DNA of 51,101 nt from Calocera cornea HHB12733 (taxonomy: Eukaryota > Basidiomycota > Dacrymycetes > Dacrymycetales > Dacrymycetaceae). Numbering within the stretch: position 1 is the stretch's first letter; each line of letters opens with the position of its first letter. Below are positions 10,412 to 21,875 of the stretch, in pieces. A program made the translations under genes and the position numbers. A model generated the notes under the pieces. The model had not been told where the DNA came from. It saw only the letters and a program-made list of their open reading frames with translations, and did no database searches. The stretch is from assembly GCA_001632435.1 (NCBI GenBank), contig KV424105.1:1-51101 (forward strand). The letters run 5' to 3'.

Positions 10412-13256
10412 CCCCTCGCCCACACCGCGTCTGTGCGGTCGCGTGCTGGTCAGGCGACCGCACGTCGGACACTTGGATCTCTGTTCCCTCTGTTTGCTTC
10501 TGCTAATGGGTGCTTTATCTATCTGGTAATTCTGCGGGAAAATGTTCGCGCGATGCGCACATTCACGATTTGCCCGCTCGGGGCAAGCCACTGTTGTATA
10601 CTATTCTACTGGCTATTGCTACTGCTTCGGCACTACATACACGCACTGTCATTGTTGTACTACGAAGGTAATTCCCCCTCAATACAGCTTATCGTGGTTC
10701 TATCCATATCCGGCCGCTCCACATATATCCCAGAGTCTCATAGCCCTTAACGTACCATCATGTCAACGTCTGGCCGCCAAGCGTTGCTGGAGGCTACGGA
10801 GCTTCCAGGCCCCGCGATTGGCGAGATGAGGGTAACGTGTGCCACGCTGCTGACCTTTTGTCTTGACAGTTGACAATTGTCTCAAGTAAGTATTAGGCTG
10901 CCCCGTAGGGGCAACGGAACCGAGAACGTGCACGGCTGCCACGTTGCGGCGGAGCGAGAAATCGGATGGGCAGTTCTCTGTCGTACGGTGCTACTGGACA
11001 GATCGAACGCTGACTTCGCACGTTGTCTGCCTGCTTCAGTTGTAGCGTCGATCGCCGGTAATGCTGTACTATACATACAGTGGCGACGAGCTCTGATCTC
11101 CCCTTGAAGCGTGAACCTCTGGGGAAACAGCGTTGCGAAACAGACCAGCACAGCCATCACTTAACATCAAACTCACAGTATTTCTGGAGCAAGGGCGTTT
11201 CAAAAGCTCCACGATTCCCGTAGGAATGGACTCGCAGAATGGATGGGGAGCGGAGGTAGGGAGGGTTCGCCGACTATGGAGGCAGCGCGGATCGCATCTG
11301 GTGGACCCTTGCAACCTCGTCCACCGGGCAAGCGAACCCCGAAACCTATGAAGGTCAGCGAGATGGCCAAACGGAAGCAGGAAGCAGGTAGTTGGCAACA
11401 AAGCCAGCTGAGATGGTTCCGCTTGGACTGTCTTTGCATCCGCTTGTCTCCTTTGTCTCCGCCTCGGATACTTTTGTTTCCGCTGAATTCCCGTTGTTTT
11501 CGCTCAGTGGAGTCTCTTTCCTTTCCCCGTGACATCCTTTTGCTCCCGTTCAACCGCAAGGGGAGGCAGCCAGATCTCGACGGATACAAAACCTCCTTGA
11601 GACGGAAGCAAAGGGCTCACCCAACGGAAGCAAGACCCTCTGAGCGAGAGCAACGAGCTCCGAAGGGAAGCAAAAGATACTCAGCGGAAGTACAAACCAA
11701 GCAATCTGGATGGAAACAAGTGTTCCATGGAAGCAAATATTTTGAGTGGAAGCAAATAGTTTTTCCGAGGCAACGAAGGTCTGGAAGCAACGTTCGCTGC
11801 GGAGGCAAACCTGCAGATGGGAAGCAAAGTGTTCTCAGCGGGCCCAACGTTGTAGTCCGGAAGCAGATACTTGGAGCGGATGCATTTATTTTTACGGAGG
11901 CAAATGTTGTGAAAGGGAGGTTCCCGTGGAATCAACGTCTTGAGCGGAAGCTTAGCTATGCGGAAACAGATCAGCTACACGGAAGCAGATTGAGATTGCT
12001 GACGCAAACATCCACAGCGGATGCAAACCCCGTGGGCCGAAGCAAAGGCCTCACACGGAAATAGAAGGGAAGAGCGGAAGTATATGGAGCGGCGGGAAGC
12101 AAAGCTATCTAATGAAAGCACATTAACCACCAACGAGAGCAAAGAGACTCAGAGCGGAATGTCTCTATCCGTCCATTCTTCGCCACTTTTTCTCCCGTTG
12201 GACGGTGCATGTGCTCTTTGCTTCCAGGATTGGTGTCCGACGCAAGGCGGACGCAAATTGACTGTGATGCTGGTCAAAGTTGTAATGCAGGGATCCCTCG
12301 GGCACACCAATCGCTCGCCGATCGACCCCGTGTGCATGGGGAGTCTGTTCACACTCGTACGTTGGTATCACGCGAACGTTCGTCCGCATCAGTTGAGATA
12401 AGGCTCGTACCCTACTGCCCCGCCCCACTGCACATGCCTCACACCGACCAGCTTACTCACTTCTGGCCAAAGTTCACCGAACCTGTCTTGTAATTCATGT
12501 CGCGCGATGCTGTTGGAAGCAATTGATGCAGATTAAATAGGCTCACAGCCCCGTCAGCGAGATAATCAAGGAAGTCCTATTACATGTAGCGGCAGCAATC
12601 TTCTGAAGCTGGCTTCTGCGCTAACGAGGTTCACCCGCATACACAGAACTGCCAAGCTTCCAGTTGCACATCTTCGCGGTAAGAAGACCGTGTGGGGCGC
12701 ATGGGGCACCCCTTGTTATCTCAGGGAAGCCTTTGTGCTCTACACGGGCTATTACGCCCTTCGCGGGCTTCTTTTACCGCCGGCACATAGGCGGCCAGAT
12801 TATCGCACGACACCGCCACGGGCGTATCAAGTTTCCACCTCATCTAGGGCACTCCGTGCGGAGATCCCTGTCGGCGACGACCCAGCGCTGCCCCGCCCCG
12901 TGCGCCTTCCAGCCTATCTGGGTAGTGCCTCGAGGGGCTCTTGCAGGCGTGCGCCTCAGTCCTGTATTACTGCTTGGCCCTCTCGCTCAGGGATCAATCA
13001 CTGTCGCATAACCGGACCAACCTGCTGCGCTCTGCGATCTTCTGCTATCGGGCTCCAATTACAAACACAACCGGGCATACATATAGCACAGGCGCTGGTT
13101 GGGCTCCTGGCGCAGGCATGCGCCCTGCGCTCTCCTGCGAACCTGTCGTCTAACCCTGCTCAACGTATTGCTTGCCGGCCTCGTGTATCCTCTCGCCATC
13201 ACCCATTTTTATACCGAACAACTCCTGGGCGACATTTGGACTCTTCCTGACGGACG
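10412..13256. other. 2.8 kb gap between the DUF6533 paralogs
   Basis: The gap holds repeat array 2 (11363-12145, listed separately). Outside it, 10412-11360 and 12146-13256 contain short open frames without recognisable domains. I looked for remnants of a third DUF6533 copy (for example an EVELVW-like stretch) and saw none. The stretch before 13257 should contain the promoter of gene B. Confidence 0.55.
11363..12145. repeat. repeat array 2: inverted halves of the GGAAGCAAA-type repeat
   Basis: From about 11595 to 12145 plus-oriented units (GGAAGCAAA or one- to two-base variants) recur every 15-22 bp, mostly 18-20. From about 11410 to 11560 the same unit occurs as its reverse complement (TTTGNNTCCGC, for example TTTGCATCCGC and TTTGTTTCCGC) with spacing near 19-22 bp. 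The array is therefore two opposed halves meeting near 11565-11590. Spacing varies more than in array 1, so no reading frame is kept. It lies between the DUF6533 paralogs. Confidence 0.8.
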
Positions 13257-14952
13257 ATGTCCGGCGGCGAGCCCCCAACAGCAACGACATGGATTACCAC
13301 CGACGTCCTTGCAAACCTTCAAGGGAGATGTGCGCTTCCAATCATTGCATGAGCGCGCCGTCGGTCTGACGGTGATCGGTGATAGGGGCTTCGAGCGCAT
13401 TGTTTCTTTATGAGATTTTTATCACAACGGACCAGGAGGTGGAGCTCGTATGGAGAGGAAAGTGGACGTTACCAAAAGCACTATACGTGCTGTCCAGATA
13501 TGGGGGCATGGCGTTTAACTTGTAAGCTACTCTCTCACAAGTGGGTTCAGGGTTGCTCATGCTTGAGTGGCAGCTTTGTGGCAATCGGTGAGCTTCCTAC
13601 TCGCTACATCGCGCGTACTTTGCTCATCCGCGGCAGTATCTCAAACGGATCATAATAATGCTGTACGTGCATTCATTACAAGCATCTAGTTCATCACTGA
13701 CGTTACCCCAGTTCTGCGATGTTTTCAACTCGATGCAATACTTGTGAGCCATTGTCCGCTTCCAGGGAACTTTCGTCCTAAAGCGCTTCCTTGTAGTCTC
13801 TTCATCCTAATATCATCATCCTCTGATCTACTTCTCCTCCTGAGAGTGTGTGCGCTATACAACGGCCACGAGACCACATGGGGGATCAGGGACAGATGGC
13901 TGCGGACTTTTCTTCTATGTTTCTTTGGGAGTGAGTAGATCGGATTTCGTGCATCAACGTAATGTGACCTTGTGCTGACTGATACGATGTTGTAGTCATC
14001 CTTGGGGTGAGCTCCGCACATACCCGGTGCAGTATCTGATCCTGACACACCTTCAGGTTGACATCGGGTTATGGATCTGGGATTTCAAGGAGGCGGTGCC
14101 AGGCAGTCTTCCGCCGTTGGACGATAACTACGGCTGCTTGGGGCGGAGCGGGTCGCCTCTATGGATCTATTGCATTTCTGTGTAAGATCTGTTGTTGCTC
14201 TATCCCTGGCGTCATTATTAACCACGTTTGTCAGCATCGGTGTTTTGGCGCTGAACGGTAAGTCGGTCCGATCCTAGCAATTGCCGGCGATGTTGCTGAT
14301 CGATGGGATTAGTGATGATGTTCACACTCACTATGATCAAGTTGCTTCCAAATTGGCGACTGCTTCACATGATGACAATGGAAACTCTTCACGAGGTAGT
14401 CATCCGGGATGGCGCTGTCTACTTTGGACTGTACGTGTCTAGAGTGCGGGGAGAATCATGCTGACCGTAAGCGGTACACACAGAGTTCTCGGTGAGCATG
14501 CATGGCTGAGGCATCTATGTTGATCTCATGCGCCTACCCAGCATCATCCACTGTCCTTACAACAATGATATTTTCACTGGGAGATCGTCCGGGAATCGAG
14601 ATGGCTGCTTTGCCGTACGTTTCTCACTTTAACTCATACCTATCACCTGCGTCTGACACGGTGCTTTGCACAGATGGTCCTCCGTCGTCATTCCAATTGC
14701 CGTTAGTATAGTCTCCAGGATATCGCTCATAAGTCTGACACTGGCGATTAGGCATGTCGTCTCTACCTCAACCTGCGCTCGCAGGGCCATTTCTCCCAGG
14801 GGATCACCGGCTTCACGATCGCCTCCACGGTCGGGAGCACCCTGAGGCCGTACCAAGCGCGCTTCTGGCGGCAAAAGGCCGCTGTCACCAGCGATTCGTG
14901 GGATGCAACCGTGGAGCTGGCTCAGATACGAAGTCCTGGAGGAACAGCGTAG
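13257..14952 (+). CDS. DUF6533 multi-pass membrane protein B
   Basis: Tandem paralog of gene A, of unknown function. Fourteen exons: 13257-13329, 13386-13521, 13574-13587, 13637-13662, 13712-13743, 13797-13930, 13996-14006, 14057-14181, 14235-14257, 14313-14430, 14484-14491, 14542-14614, 14674-14701, 14752-14952; total 333 aa. The DUF6533 region reads LYEIFITTDQEVELVW and WTLPKALYVLSRYGG. Later hydrophobic segments include LFILISSSSDLLLLLRVCALY. Ten exons have exactly the same length as in gene A (136, 134, 11, 125, 23, 118, 8, 73 and 28 nt, and 32 nt against 2+30). The exon of 40 nt in A is split here into 14+26 by an extra 49 bp intron. Both proteins end in ACRLYLNL and a short cytosolic-looking tail. 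Confidence 0.88.
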
Positions 14953-15325
14953 TGTATTCGCTTGGACCTAGCAGTACCGGTGGACAAGATGTGTACTAGC
15001 GGGAGGCAAGAGTTGCGCGATGGAAGCACTATTGATGCATGCTACATTACCTGTACAGTTGGAATGAACGCAGGAAACAGTGCCCGGGTTGATCAGCATG
15101 ATAAAACGCTGGAGAAATTGCTCATATTGCCACAATAGTCGAACGTACACACACGAAGCCCAAAATTACAATAGGGGATACAATCGTTGGACGAACAAAC
15201 AATAAACACAAGTCATCTCTGACCGTCGCCATATCATTCTCCACATCCCCAGCTACCGGTGTAAGCGGCAAACATGCATTAGGTTGAGAGTTAGTGATCT
15301 TCATGGGTTGAGAGTTCGTGATCTT
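14953..15325. other. short convergent intergenic stretch
   Basis: This is the 3' flank of DUF6533 gene B and of the terpene cyclase gene, which converge here. No gene, repeat or RNA gene is visible. Confidence 0.5.
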
Positions 15326-17217
15326 CTAGCAGACAACAGTGGTCAAGTCGGCACTCCAGCCTCGCTCGCGCCCTCGCTTTATGGCCTCAAGTGCGACGCA
15401 GGTGACCCAACCCCGATGTCCGATCATGACGCCGTTTCCAGGATATCGGTAGAATCCACCAGCCGGCCATCCGCCATCTGGCTCCTGCGTAAGAAGGAGG
15501 AGCTTGAAGTCTTGACCAGGATCGATGTCGAGTTGGGCGCAGAGGAGCATGCGCAACGCCAGACCACAAGCCTCGGACACGATGCCGACTCGTTCCCGAA
15601 TGCGAGTGATGAGCGCGTCGAAGTACAGAGAGTGGAAGACCGGATTGTGCGAGAGAAGCCGGGAGAAGAAGAAGAGGAACGCTTCCGGGCAGTGATAGTA
15701 TGTCGTTCCCCCCAAGTATGCCCGCGTCTGGAAAACATCACCGACCCACTTCTTGGTCTTGTCGAGGAGCGGCTCATCCGCCCTACCGTTCAGCGAAAAC
15801 AGCGTGAGAACGTTGCAGCAGACGATCGGGTCAATTCGGGGGCGTTTCCGATCGAAGTAGGTTTGGATGATGCCATCCTGATTGAGATAGGTCAACATCT
15901 CATTCAGGACATCTTGCCGCATTTCGGGTTTGATGTGGGGGCATATGGAAAGCCCGATGGATGTGGTATCCATGTCGTACGGGAACTCCTTTATGGTCGG
16001 TTGCTTATCACCTTGGTAAAAGTGGAAAAGCCGATCATACTTGACATAATCAACGATGTCTCTGAGAGCATGGGTCAGCGAATGGCCACCGGTCGCGTGA
16101 AGAGACTTACTCTCTACCAGTCAATTCCAATATAAGAATCTGCGTAAAGTTCTCCTCCACGTCCTTGCCCAAGCCGGTGTATGAGTGCATCTTGCCTTTG
16201 TTCTCCTCCACCCATTTCCACCCCCTCTCCACGGGGTCAGCGCACATTGCCCAAAGTGTTCTCACAGCGCTCTCTTGGTCTCGGAAAACAAATCCCGCAA
16301 CACCGAGCGACTTTGCCGTGAGGACATTCTCAACCTTATCGTCAATGAAGATTGTGCGTGCAGGATCCAGTTTCTCCGATTCGAGGACAGCTTGGAAGAA
16401 GGCGAGGTCGGGCTTTCTTTGACCTATGGCGTAGGACGTATGGATGTGATCAAAGAGGTCCCACTGGAACCCCGGTCGCGCATGGAGCCACGTAAAATCG
16501 GGTTCAGAAATATTGCTGGCGGCAAGGATCTTGTGGTTCTCCTTTAGCTGACGGATGAGAGGCGGCATAAGCGGGTTTGGGGCAAGGCTCTCTCGTGCAC
16601 CGTGGAATGCTGACCGGACATCCTCAAAAGGTACCTTCAGGCGATCCGCAGTTGCTTGGTAGAAAGCCTCTTCGGTTAGTTTACCGGCTTCGTATGCGTA
16701 GAACTCGTGCGAGCGCAGGATGAGCTTGAACGTCGCGCCAGGGATTGAGTGGTTGGGAACAGGTTCCCAGGTGAATAACACGTCACCGATGTCGAAAATG
16801 ATGGTATCGTATGGCTGCACGTATCCTAGCGGAGATGTGATTGCAGAGGTGGGCGGAGCGATCTTGAGGGAAGTAACTGACTTATAGTGAGATAGTTTCC
16901 GGCAGCCGTCATACCGACGTACCCTCTGTTGCCGTAGCGCTCGTGTTACGGCTGTGCCCTTTCACAGGCTCGGCGATGTCTCTGTGTCCGGCACTGCTGT
17001 CTTCCGACGACTTCCCATTCAGCACCACTGTAACGGTCTGTCGCCTGCTGTCTTTGATGTCTTTCAGATCCTTGGTCTCGTCCAGCCGGGTCTGTGATGG
17101 TAAAGCGTTCTTGTTGAGGGCGGTTGACGAGCGAGACTTTGGCAACAGCTTCTCGAACAGTCGAGCAAGAGACGGAGACTTTGACATGGTCGACCTTGAC
17201 GATTTCGGGGCGGACAT
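15326..17217 (-). CDS. HAD-like phosphatase / class II-type terpene cyclase fusion
   Basis: A two-domain sesquiterpene enzyme of the kind known for drimane-type and monocyclofarnesane products. A cyclase beta-domain-like part protonates farnesyl diphosphate, and the HAD domain removes phosphate. Exons: 17217-16923, 16825-16111, 16061-15326, giving 581 aa. HAD motifs are IIFDIGDVLF (nucleophile Asp about 110), ILAASNIS, the Lys in QRKPD, and FIDDKVENV. The cyclase part carries DMDTT (about 366-370), the DxDTT variant of the class II DxDD acid motif, and later GGWPAGGFYRYPG. Family knowledge supports the activity; the product is unknown. The first exon (98 codons, Ser/Lys-rich) is uncertain. 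A shorter model starts at ATG 16912, uses exon 16912-16882, and gives 493 aa. The two possible starts overlap as ATGA. Confidence 0.88.
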
Positions 17218-20086
17218 GGCTGCTTTCGGGAATTACGAGAGAGAGCAACGGTAGCTCGATCTAGTGCACCGAGGAATGTAGATACCGGTAAGGTGAGTTG
17301 AATCCATGGTCATGGCGCCAACATTGGTACTTATGCCCCGTTTCGGTGGAGCCATTGCGGAAACCCGAAACGGTGCCTGAATGGATCCACGGGACATGTC
17401 ATCATGGCCAACTGAGGAGCTGAGCATTGATGGGTACCGGCATTGCCGAACATAGCAGTGAATGATGTACCATAGATGGCAGGAATGTGAAAGCGACGGA
17501 CCGTATATGGAGTGTGTGGCGACCACAACGGGCAATTCAGAAGTCATACCTCGCCGGCCGCTTCTCGCCATGCATGCTGTGCGATCGTCTATGGTTCAGG
17601 GCCCCGATCGGGCGAAGGAGCTGATAAGCGCACAGGGTTGCACATCCCCGCCATTGGGGATCATGCCAAGCGGGCGTTCGTTCACTCCGTAAGAAGTCCA
17701 GAACCGCTCAGGTCTGCTTTGCCGGTTCACGAGATTCTCGTTCCGAGGGCATTGGAGCCAGTAGCTCCGCGGCCGTCGTGCTTCACATGTATTCGATGGG
17801 AAGCCGGCTTACGTGTGATATTCGAGTGTAGCCTCGTTGATTCCATACCCCAGACAGGAAACAAGCCGGGTCGGAGGCAGGTCAATGTCTCGGAGACTAC
17901 GATAGCCAGTGTGGGTCGCCGCCGGCAATACTTGTCTGCCCATGCAGTTGCTTTGTAATTGAGCTAGCTGAGGCGCATCAGTGAATAACATGCATAGTGT
18001 CGATACATTTACTCACTGTTTCACGAACCACTTGATGAAGCGGGCTGTGCCTTGGCATCCTAGCGTTCAAGCGTCATGAGACGCCATTGACAGCCCAGGA
18101 TCTGACGAGACCCTAGTAGACTCGATGGATTGATATTGCCGCCCCGAGACTGCATAAGATAATCAGTGATTAATGACAGGGTGGCATTGGATCCGACCCA
18201 CTTATCCACAGAAGCCGCGGGCGTTGTCTATTCTAGGCAGGGAAAGGAAGCGAAAAGCACAGCAGGCCAGGCACGGAGGAAGATGGATTGTTTGAGCGCC
18301 GTGGCCGTGGGTCGGGCAGGCCGCCGAGGCACGCGCTCGCAACGTGTTCGGGAACAACGCGGCTTCCGGAGCCGACAGACGTCAGCTAGCGCCCAAAAGC
18401 TAAATAAGCGGCGTGATCGCGCCGTTTCTCCTGCGGCTCCCTTGCTCCAACGACGACATGCTTTAGGGGGTTTGTGCGGCGATTTGAGCATATCTGACAG
18501 AAGAAAGACAGATATTCGGCGTGCAAACTCTGCACAAAGGCTGCTGCAAGCTCGAGGCCGGCGGACACGAGCTTGGTTCGCCCCTATCCGACTGTCAGCG
18601 CTTCTCCTTCCGTCGTCGCGCACTGCGATGCACCATTGTCAATGGTGATTGGATGATCGAATGCGTATGGCTGCGATCTTCGCCAATCGCATCTCGCGGG
18701 CCAGAGCCACAATAGGGCGGATCAAATGACCGGGGTCAGCGCGTTTGTCCAATGTGGTGCGAATCCGTCGCCGCATGGGATCCATTCGTCCTGGCCGTCC
18801 CATCTTGCCTTGATTTATCCATATCCATGTCCCAAACGGGTCTCCCGGGCTGCCAGGAATGGAAATGCCGGGGTCGGATCGTGCCACAAGCCGCACTAGG
18901 ACATTCTCGCGAAGCGGGTACTTCTCGGGTTCTTCATTGAGCTGACCGTGACTTGTTTACGTCGCTCTCATACTATGCGGCCATCGATTGCTTGGAATGA
19001 GGTGATGCGGGGCGATACCGATGATACGGGTGATATGATAGTGACGAGCGATGGGGTGAGCGGGAACGGGAGCGGAAGCCTCGTGGTGTGGGTGACTGTG
19101 CGATCCATTGTTGAAGCGGTCCTGTCCACAGGTTCTGTTCATTGCGCCTGGTCAGGAATGCGCGCCTCGGTGTATGTACTGAGAGTGGGTGGAGGGGGGG
19201 AACTGGGCCCACGGAACGAAAGGAGGAAGGCCGCTGGTTGGAATGCACTGTACATAGCTTGACGCGCTCGGGAATGCCAGTGGATTCAATCCAAACGGCG
19301 CGCGCGCTGTGCCAATGGGCCACCCCCCGAATCTTCCGCGGCAGCCGCTCGGAATGTCGCGGAAGCTCACAGAACACCGCTTCCCGTGGTGATGGTGCAT
19401 GCACGGCGCGGCGAAATGATTCTGCTGCATGGTACAGATAGTGAGCGAGCGAGCGAGCGCAGCGGGGGTGAGACCTGCACACCCACACCGCCGGGGGTTG
19501 CATGCATTCCTCGCTGTCCTGTCCTGTCCTGTCCTGTCCTGTCTTGTTCCCGCTACTCTCGACGTGTACAGTACAGCTGTACTGGTGCGCAGAGGAGATC
19601 GGCCGAAGGGGTGATGACCCCAGGAGGACTCGACGATGGGCGCGACCGCAGTGCTGTAGCCGGAGAGCCCGATCTGCCGAGCATCGGACGAGAAGTCGTA
19701 CTGGACCGATATTGGTGCAGCTGCTTGGCTGATTGGGCGAGCTCAAGCTTGTGCGACCGCTGCCGCTGCCAGAGGTCGGGAGCGGGTAAGTTGGGGGTGT
19801 ATGTGGCTGGAAGTGGGGGTATGTCATAGGGGTAATGTGATTGTCGCCCGTTTGGGGCAATCGTTGTTACCCAGGGTTTCGAAGCGCACCTTGGGCACAT
19901 CCGCTGCCGCAAGCGGCGTAGCTCCAGTCCGACGCAACACGAGAGTACCGACGCAACACGAAAGTACATAACATGCATCAGATCACGACAACCCGGAGCC
20001 CTAATCGAAAAGCTCCAAACAGTCCAGACGCTCACACAGTACATCCACGCATGCACCGTCCCCCATCCCCTCTCACTCCCATTCTC
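17218..20086. other. 2.9 kb gap, no gene recognised
   Basis: Open frames are short and mutually overlapping on both strands, without domain-like composition. A CTGTC pentanucleotide repeat (six units, 19514-19543) and a GAGC-type run near 19442-19460 are present. The left end should contain the promoter of the terpene cyclase gene. I cannot exclude a highly intron-rich or dec ayed gene here. Confidence 0.5.
19514..19543. repeat. CTGTC microsatellite, six units
   Basis: Six perfect tandem copies of the pentanucleotide CTGTC, followed by one degenerate copy (TTGTT). It lies in the gap downstream of the Ser/Thr-rich membrane protein gene. Confidence 0.95.
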
Positions 20087-21875
20087 TCACTGGCCGCGGT
20101 TCCCAGCCCCTACCCCAGCTTGTCCAGCAGGGGTCGCCTGGTCGTACTGCATTGGGAACTCGAACGCACTGGCGCGGAAGGCAGGGGGGATGCTGTACCT
20201 GTAGCTCGCGGGTGGTGGCTGCTGCTCCTCAGCTGCTGCTGTCCAGTTCGGAGGGGATGGGACGGGGACACGACGCACTGCCGGCGCCTGCGGGACCGCA
20301 GTCCAATTTTGATACGACTGCGATTGCACCGGGGCGGAGCGAGCGGTGGGAGGCTGCTGCACCGCGGTCCAGTTCTGAGCTCCAAGAACAGGTCGGGAGC
20401 GCATCTGGACAGTCTGCTGCGGATTGTTCGCGATCTGACGCGGGTATATTGGCTGACGGGGCATTTGGGTAGTCTGTTGCGCGTTAGTGGACCAATCCTG
20501 AGCCGGGTATGCCGGCTGATTGCTGACTTGGGCAGTGTGCTGCGCGTTGGTCCAGTTCCGAGCCGGGTATACCGGTTGGTTGCCAGCTTCCGAAGTCTGT
20601 TCGGCGGTCCACTGCTGAGCCGGAGGAGCGGGATGATCGTGAACTTCCGAAGTCTGTGGCTCGAACTGGTAGGGATACGGCAGTGCCGTTGTCGCATCCA
20701 AACTGTTCCTATTCTCCAGGCCGCGATTCGCAAGCGACCGACGGACTTGCAGGAGGATGACGACGAGCGCGACCAGGCCCGCGAGTCCTCCAAGGGTGCC
20801 CCCGATGATAGCACCGACGTTGGGGGAGCTGCCCGAGGTGGTCGTGCTGCCCTGCGCGCTAGGGGCGGTCGCAAGTGGATTTCTGTCGCCGGTGAGTTGA
20901 GGATTGAAACGTTGGCGGAGGTCATCTCACACAAACGACGTTACAGTAACGACACTCGGGGATGACATTGTCGTCCTGTTGCAGAGTCAGCTCGATCCTC
21001 GCGAAGCGCAACTTAAGAAACATACGACGACCCAAACGGAGGAACGTATAGTCTGACATGTTTAGCTTGGAAGCGAACATAAAACCCACTGAAAATTGTA
21101 CTCACGTGGTCGAAGTCGAAGTTGTGCTGCTTCTTCGTCGGCATGACATCAACTTTCCGGACTAGGCGAGCAAGAAGGGACTAGACCTACGAGGTCGCGG
21201 TACTCGACGTGGATGTTGTACTACGGCCGAGTTAAGCGATTTATATCCGAGGTTGAAGACCTCAAGACGCACGTGACAGAAGTGGATGATGTCCTTGTTG
21301 ACGATCTTTTTCCGGTCAACGACACCTCTCCGCATAGAACAGGCGCACTCACGAGCTACTTGGCAAGGAAAGCGATCGTAAAGTGAGGGGATCCGGACTG
21401 CAGGATTATGAGAGCGTGTCCCCAGCAGCCAAAGTCGTAACGTACAGAGTAGCTGCGTAAGTGGATGACAGCGATAGCGGAGTGCTGTACCTCATTAGCC
21501 CCTACACTGTGGCATTGACATGCAGACGTACGTCGACGAGGTAGGAGTCGCCGCCGTCGTGCTTGATAGAGAACCGCTGGACGAGCCCAACGAAGACGTC
21601 GAGCTATAAGCAATTCTCAACATCTGCCCGAGCGGTCCGACCGCCTAGGCTGACCTTGTCGACGACGCCGGACTGAGTGACATCGAGCTGCTGCAATCTC
21701 TTCAGGCCGAAGTACGGAAATCGCGTGTAGAACACACCTGCCCGTCGCTGACAGCGAAGAAGCACTGCTCTCCGACAGAGGATCCACTGAGACAGGGCCG
21801 ACACCGCTGTGGCTTCATGTCAGCATCTCCATCCCTTCCTACCGTCGCAACTCACAAAGGATTGGTCGTTGTCAT
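20087..21875 (-). CDS. Ser/Thr-rich single-pass membrane protein with repeated WT-rich tail
   Basis: Not assigned to a family; the layout resembles a fungal wall-sensor or mucin-type protein. Exons: 21875-21856, 21806-21738, 21690-21655, 21603-21532, 21490-21446, 21397-21353, 21305-21273, 21220-21191, 21132-21106, 21052-21026, 20975-20937, 20882-20087; total 412 aa with every phase closing. Residues about 1-155 are dominated by Ser and Thr. One membrane span follows (GAIIGGTLGGLAGLVALVVI), then basic residues (QVRRSLANR), then a Pro/Gln-rich tail. That tail has loosely repeated units containing NWT or QWT and YPA. All introns are phase 2. No signal peptide is visible on the MTTTNPF start, so a further 5' exon may be missing. 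The last exon is certain; the mini-exons are inferred from frame and composition. Confidence 0.72.

Noticed and set aside
12690..13250. plus-strand open frame between the DUF6533 genes, considered as a third paralog remnant
   Set aside because: No DUF6533-like residues or matching exon lengths were found in any frame.
15284..16135. plus-strand open frame of 283 codons
   Set aside because: It is antisense to the cyclase domain of the HAD-terpene cyclase and shows no domain-like sequence.
18166..18648. open frames on both strands in the 17-20 kb gap
   Set aside because: Arg/Ala/Ser-rich, overlapping on both strands, no domain or splice pattern to support a gene.
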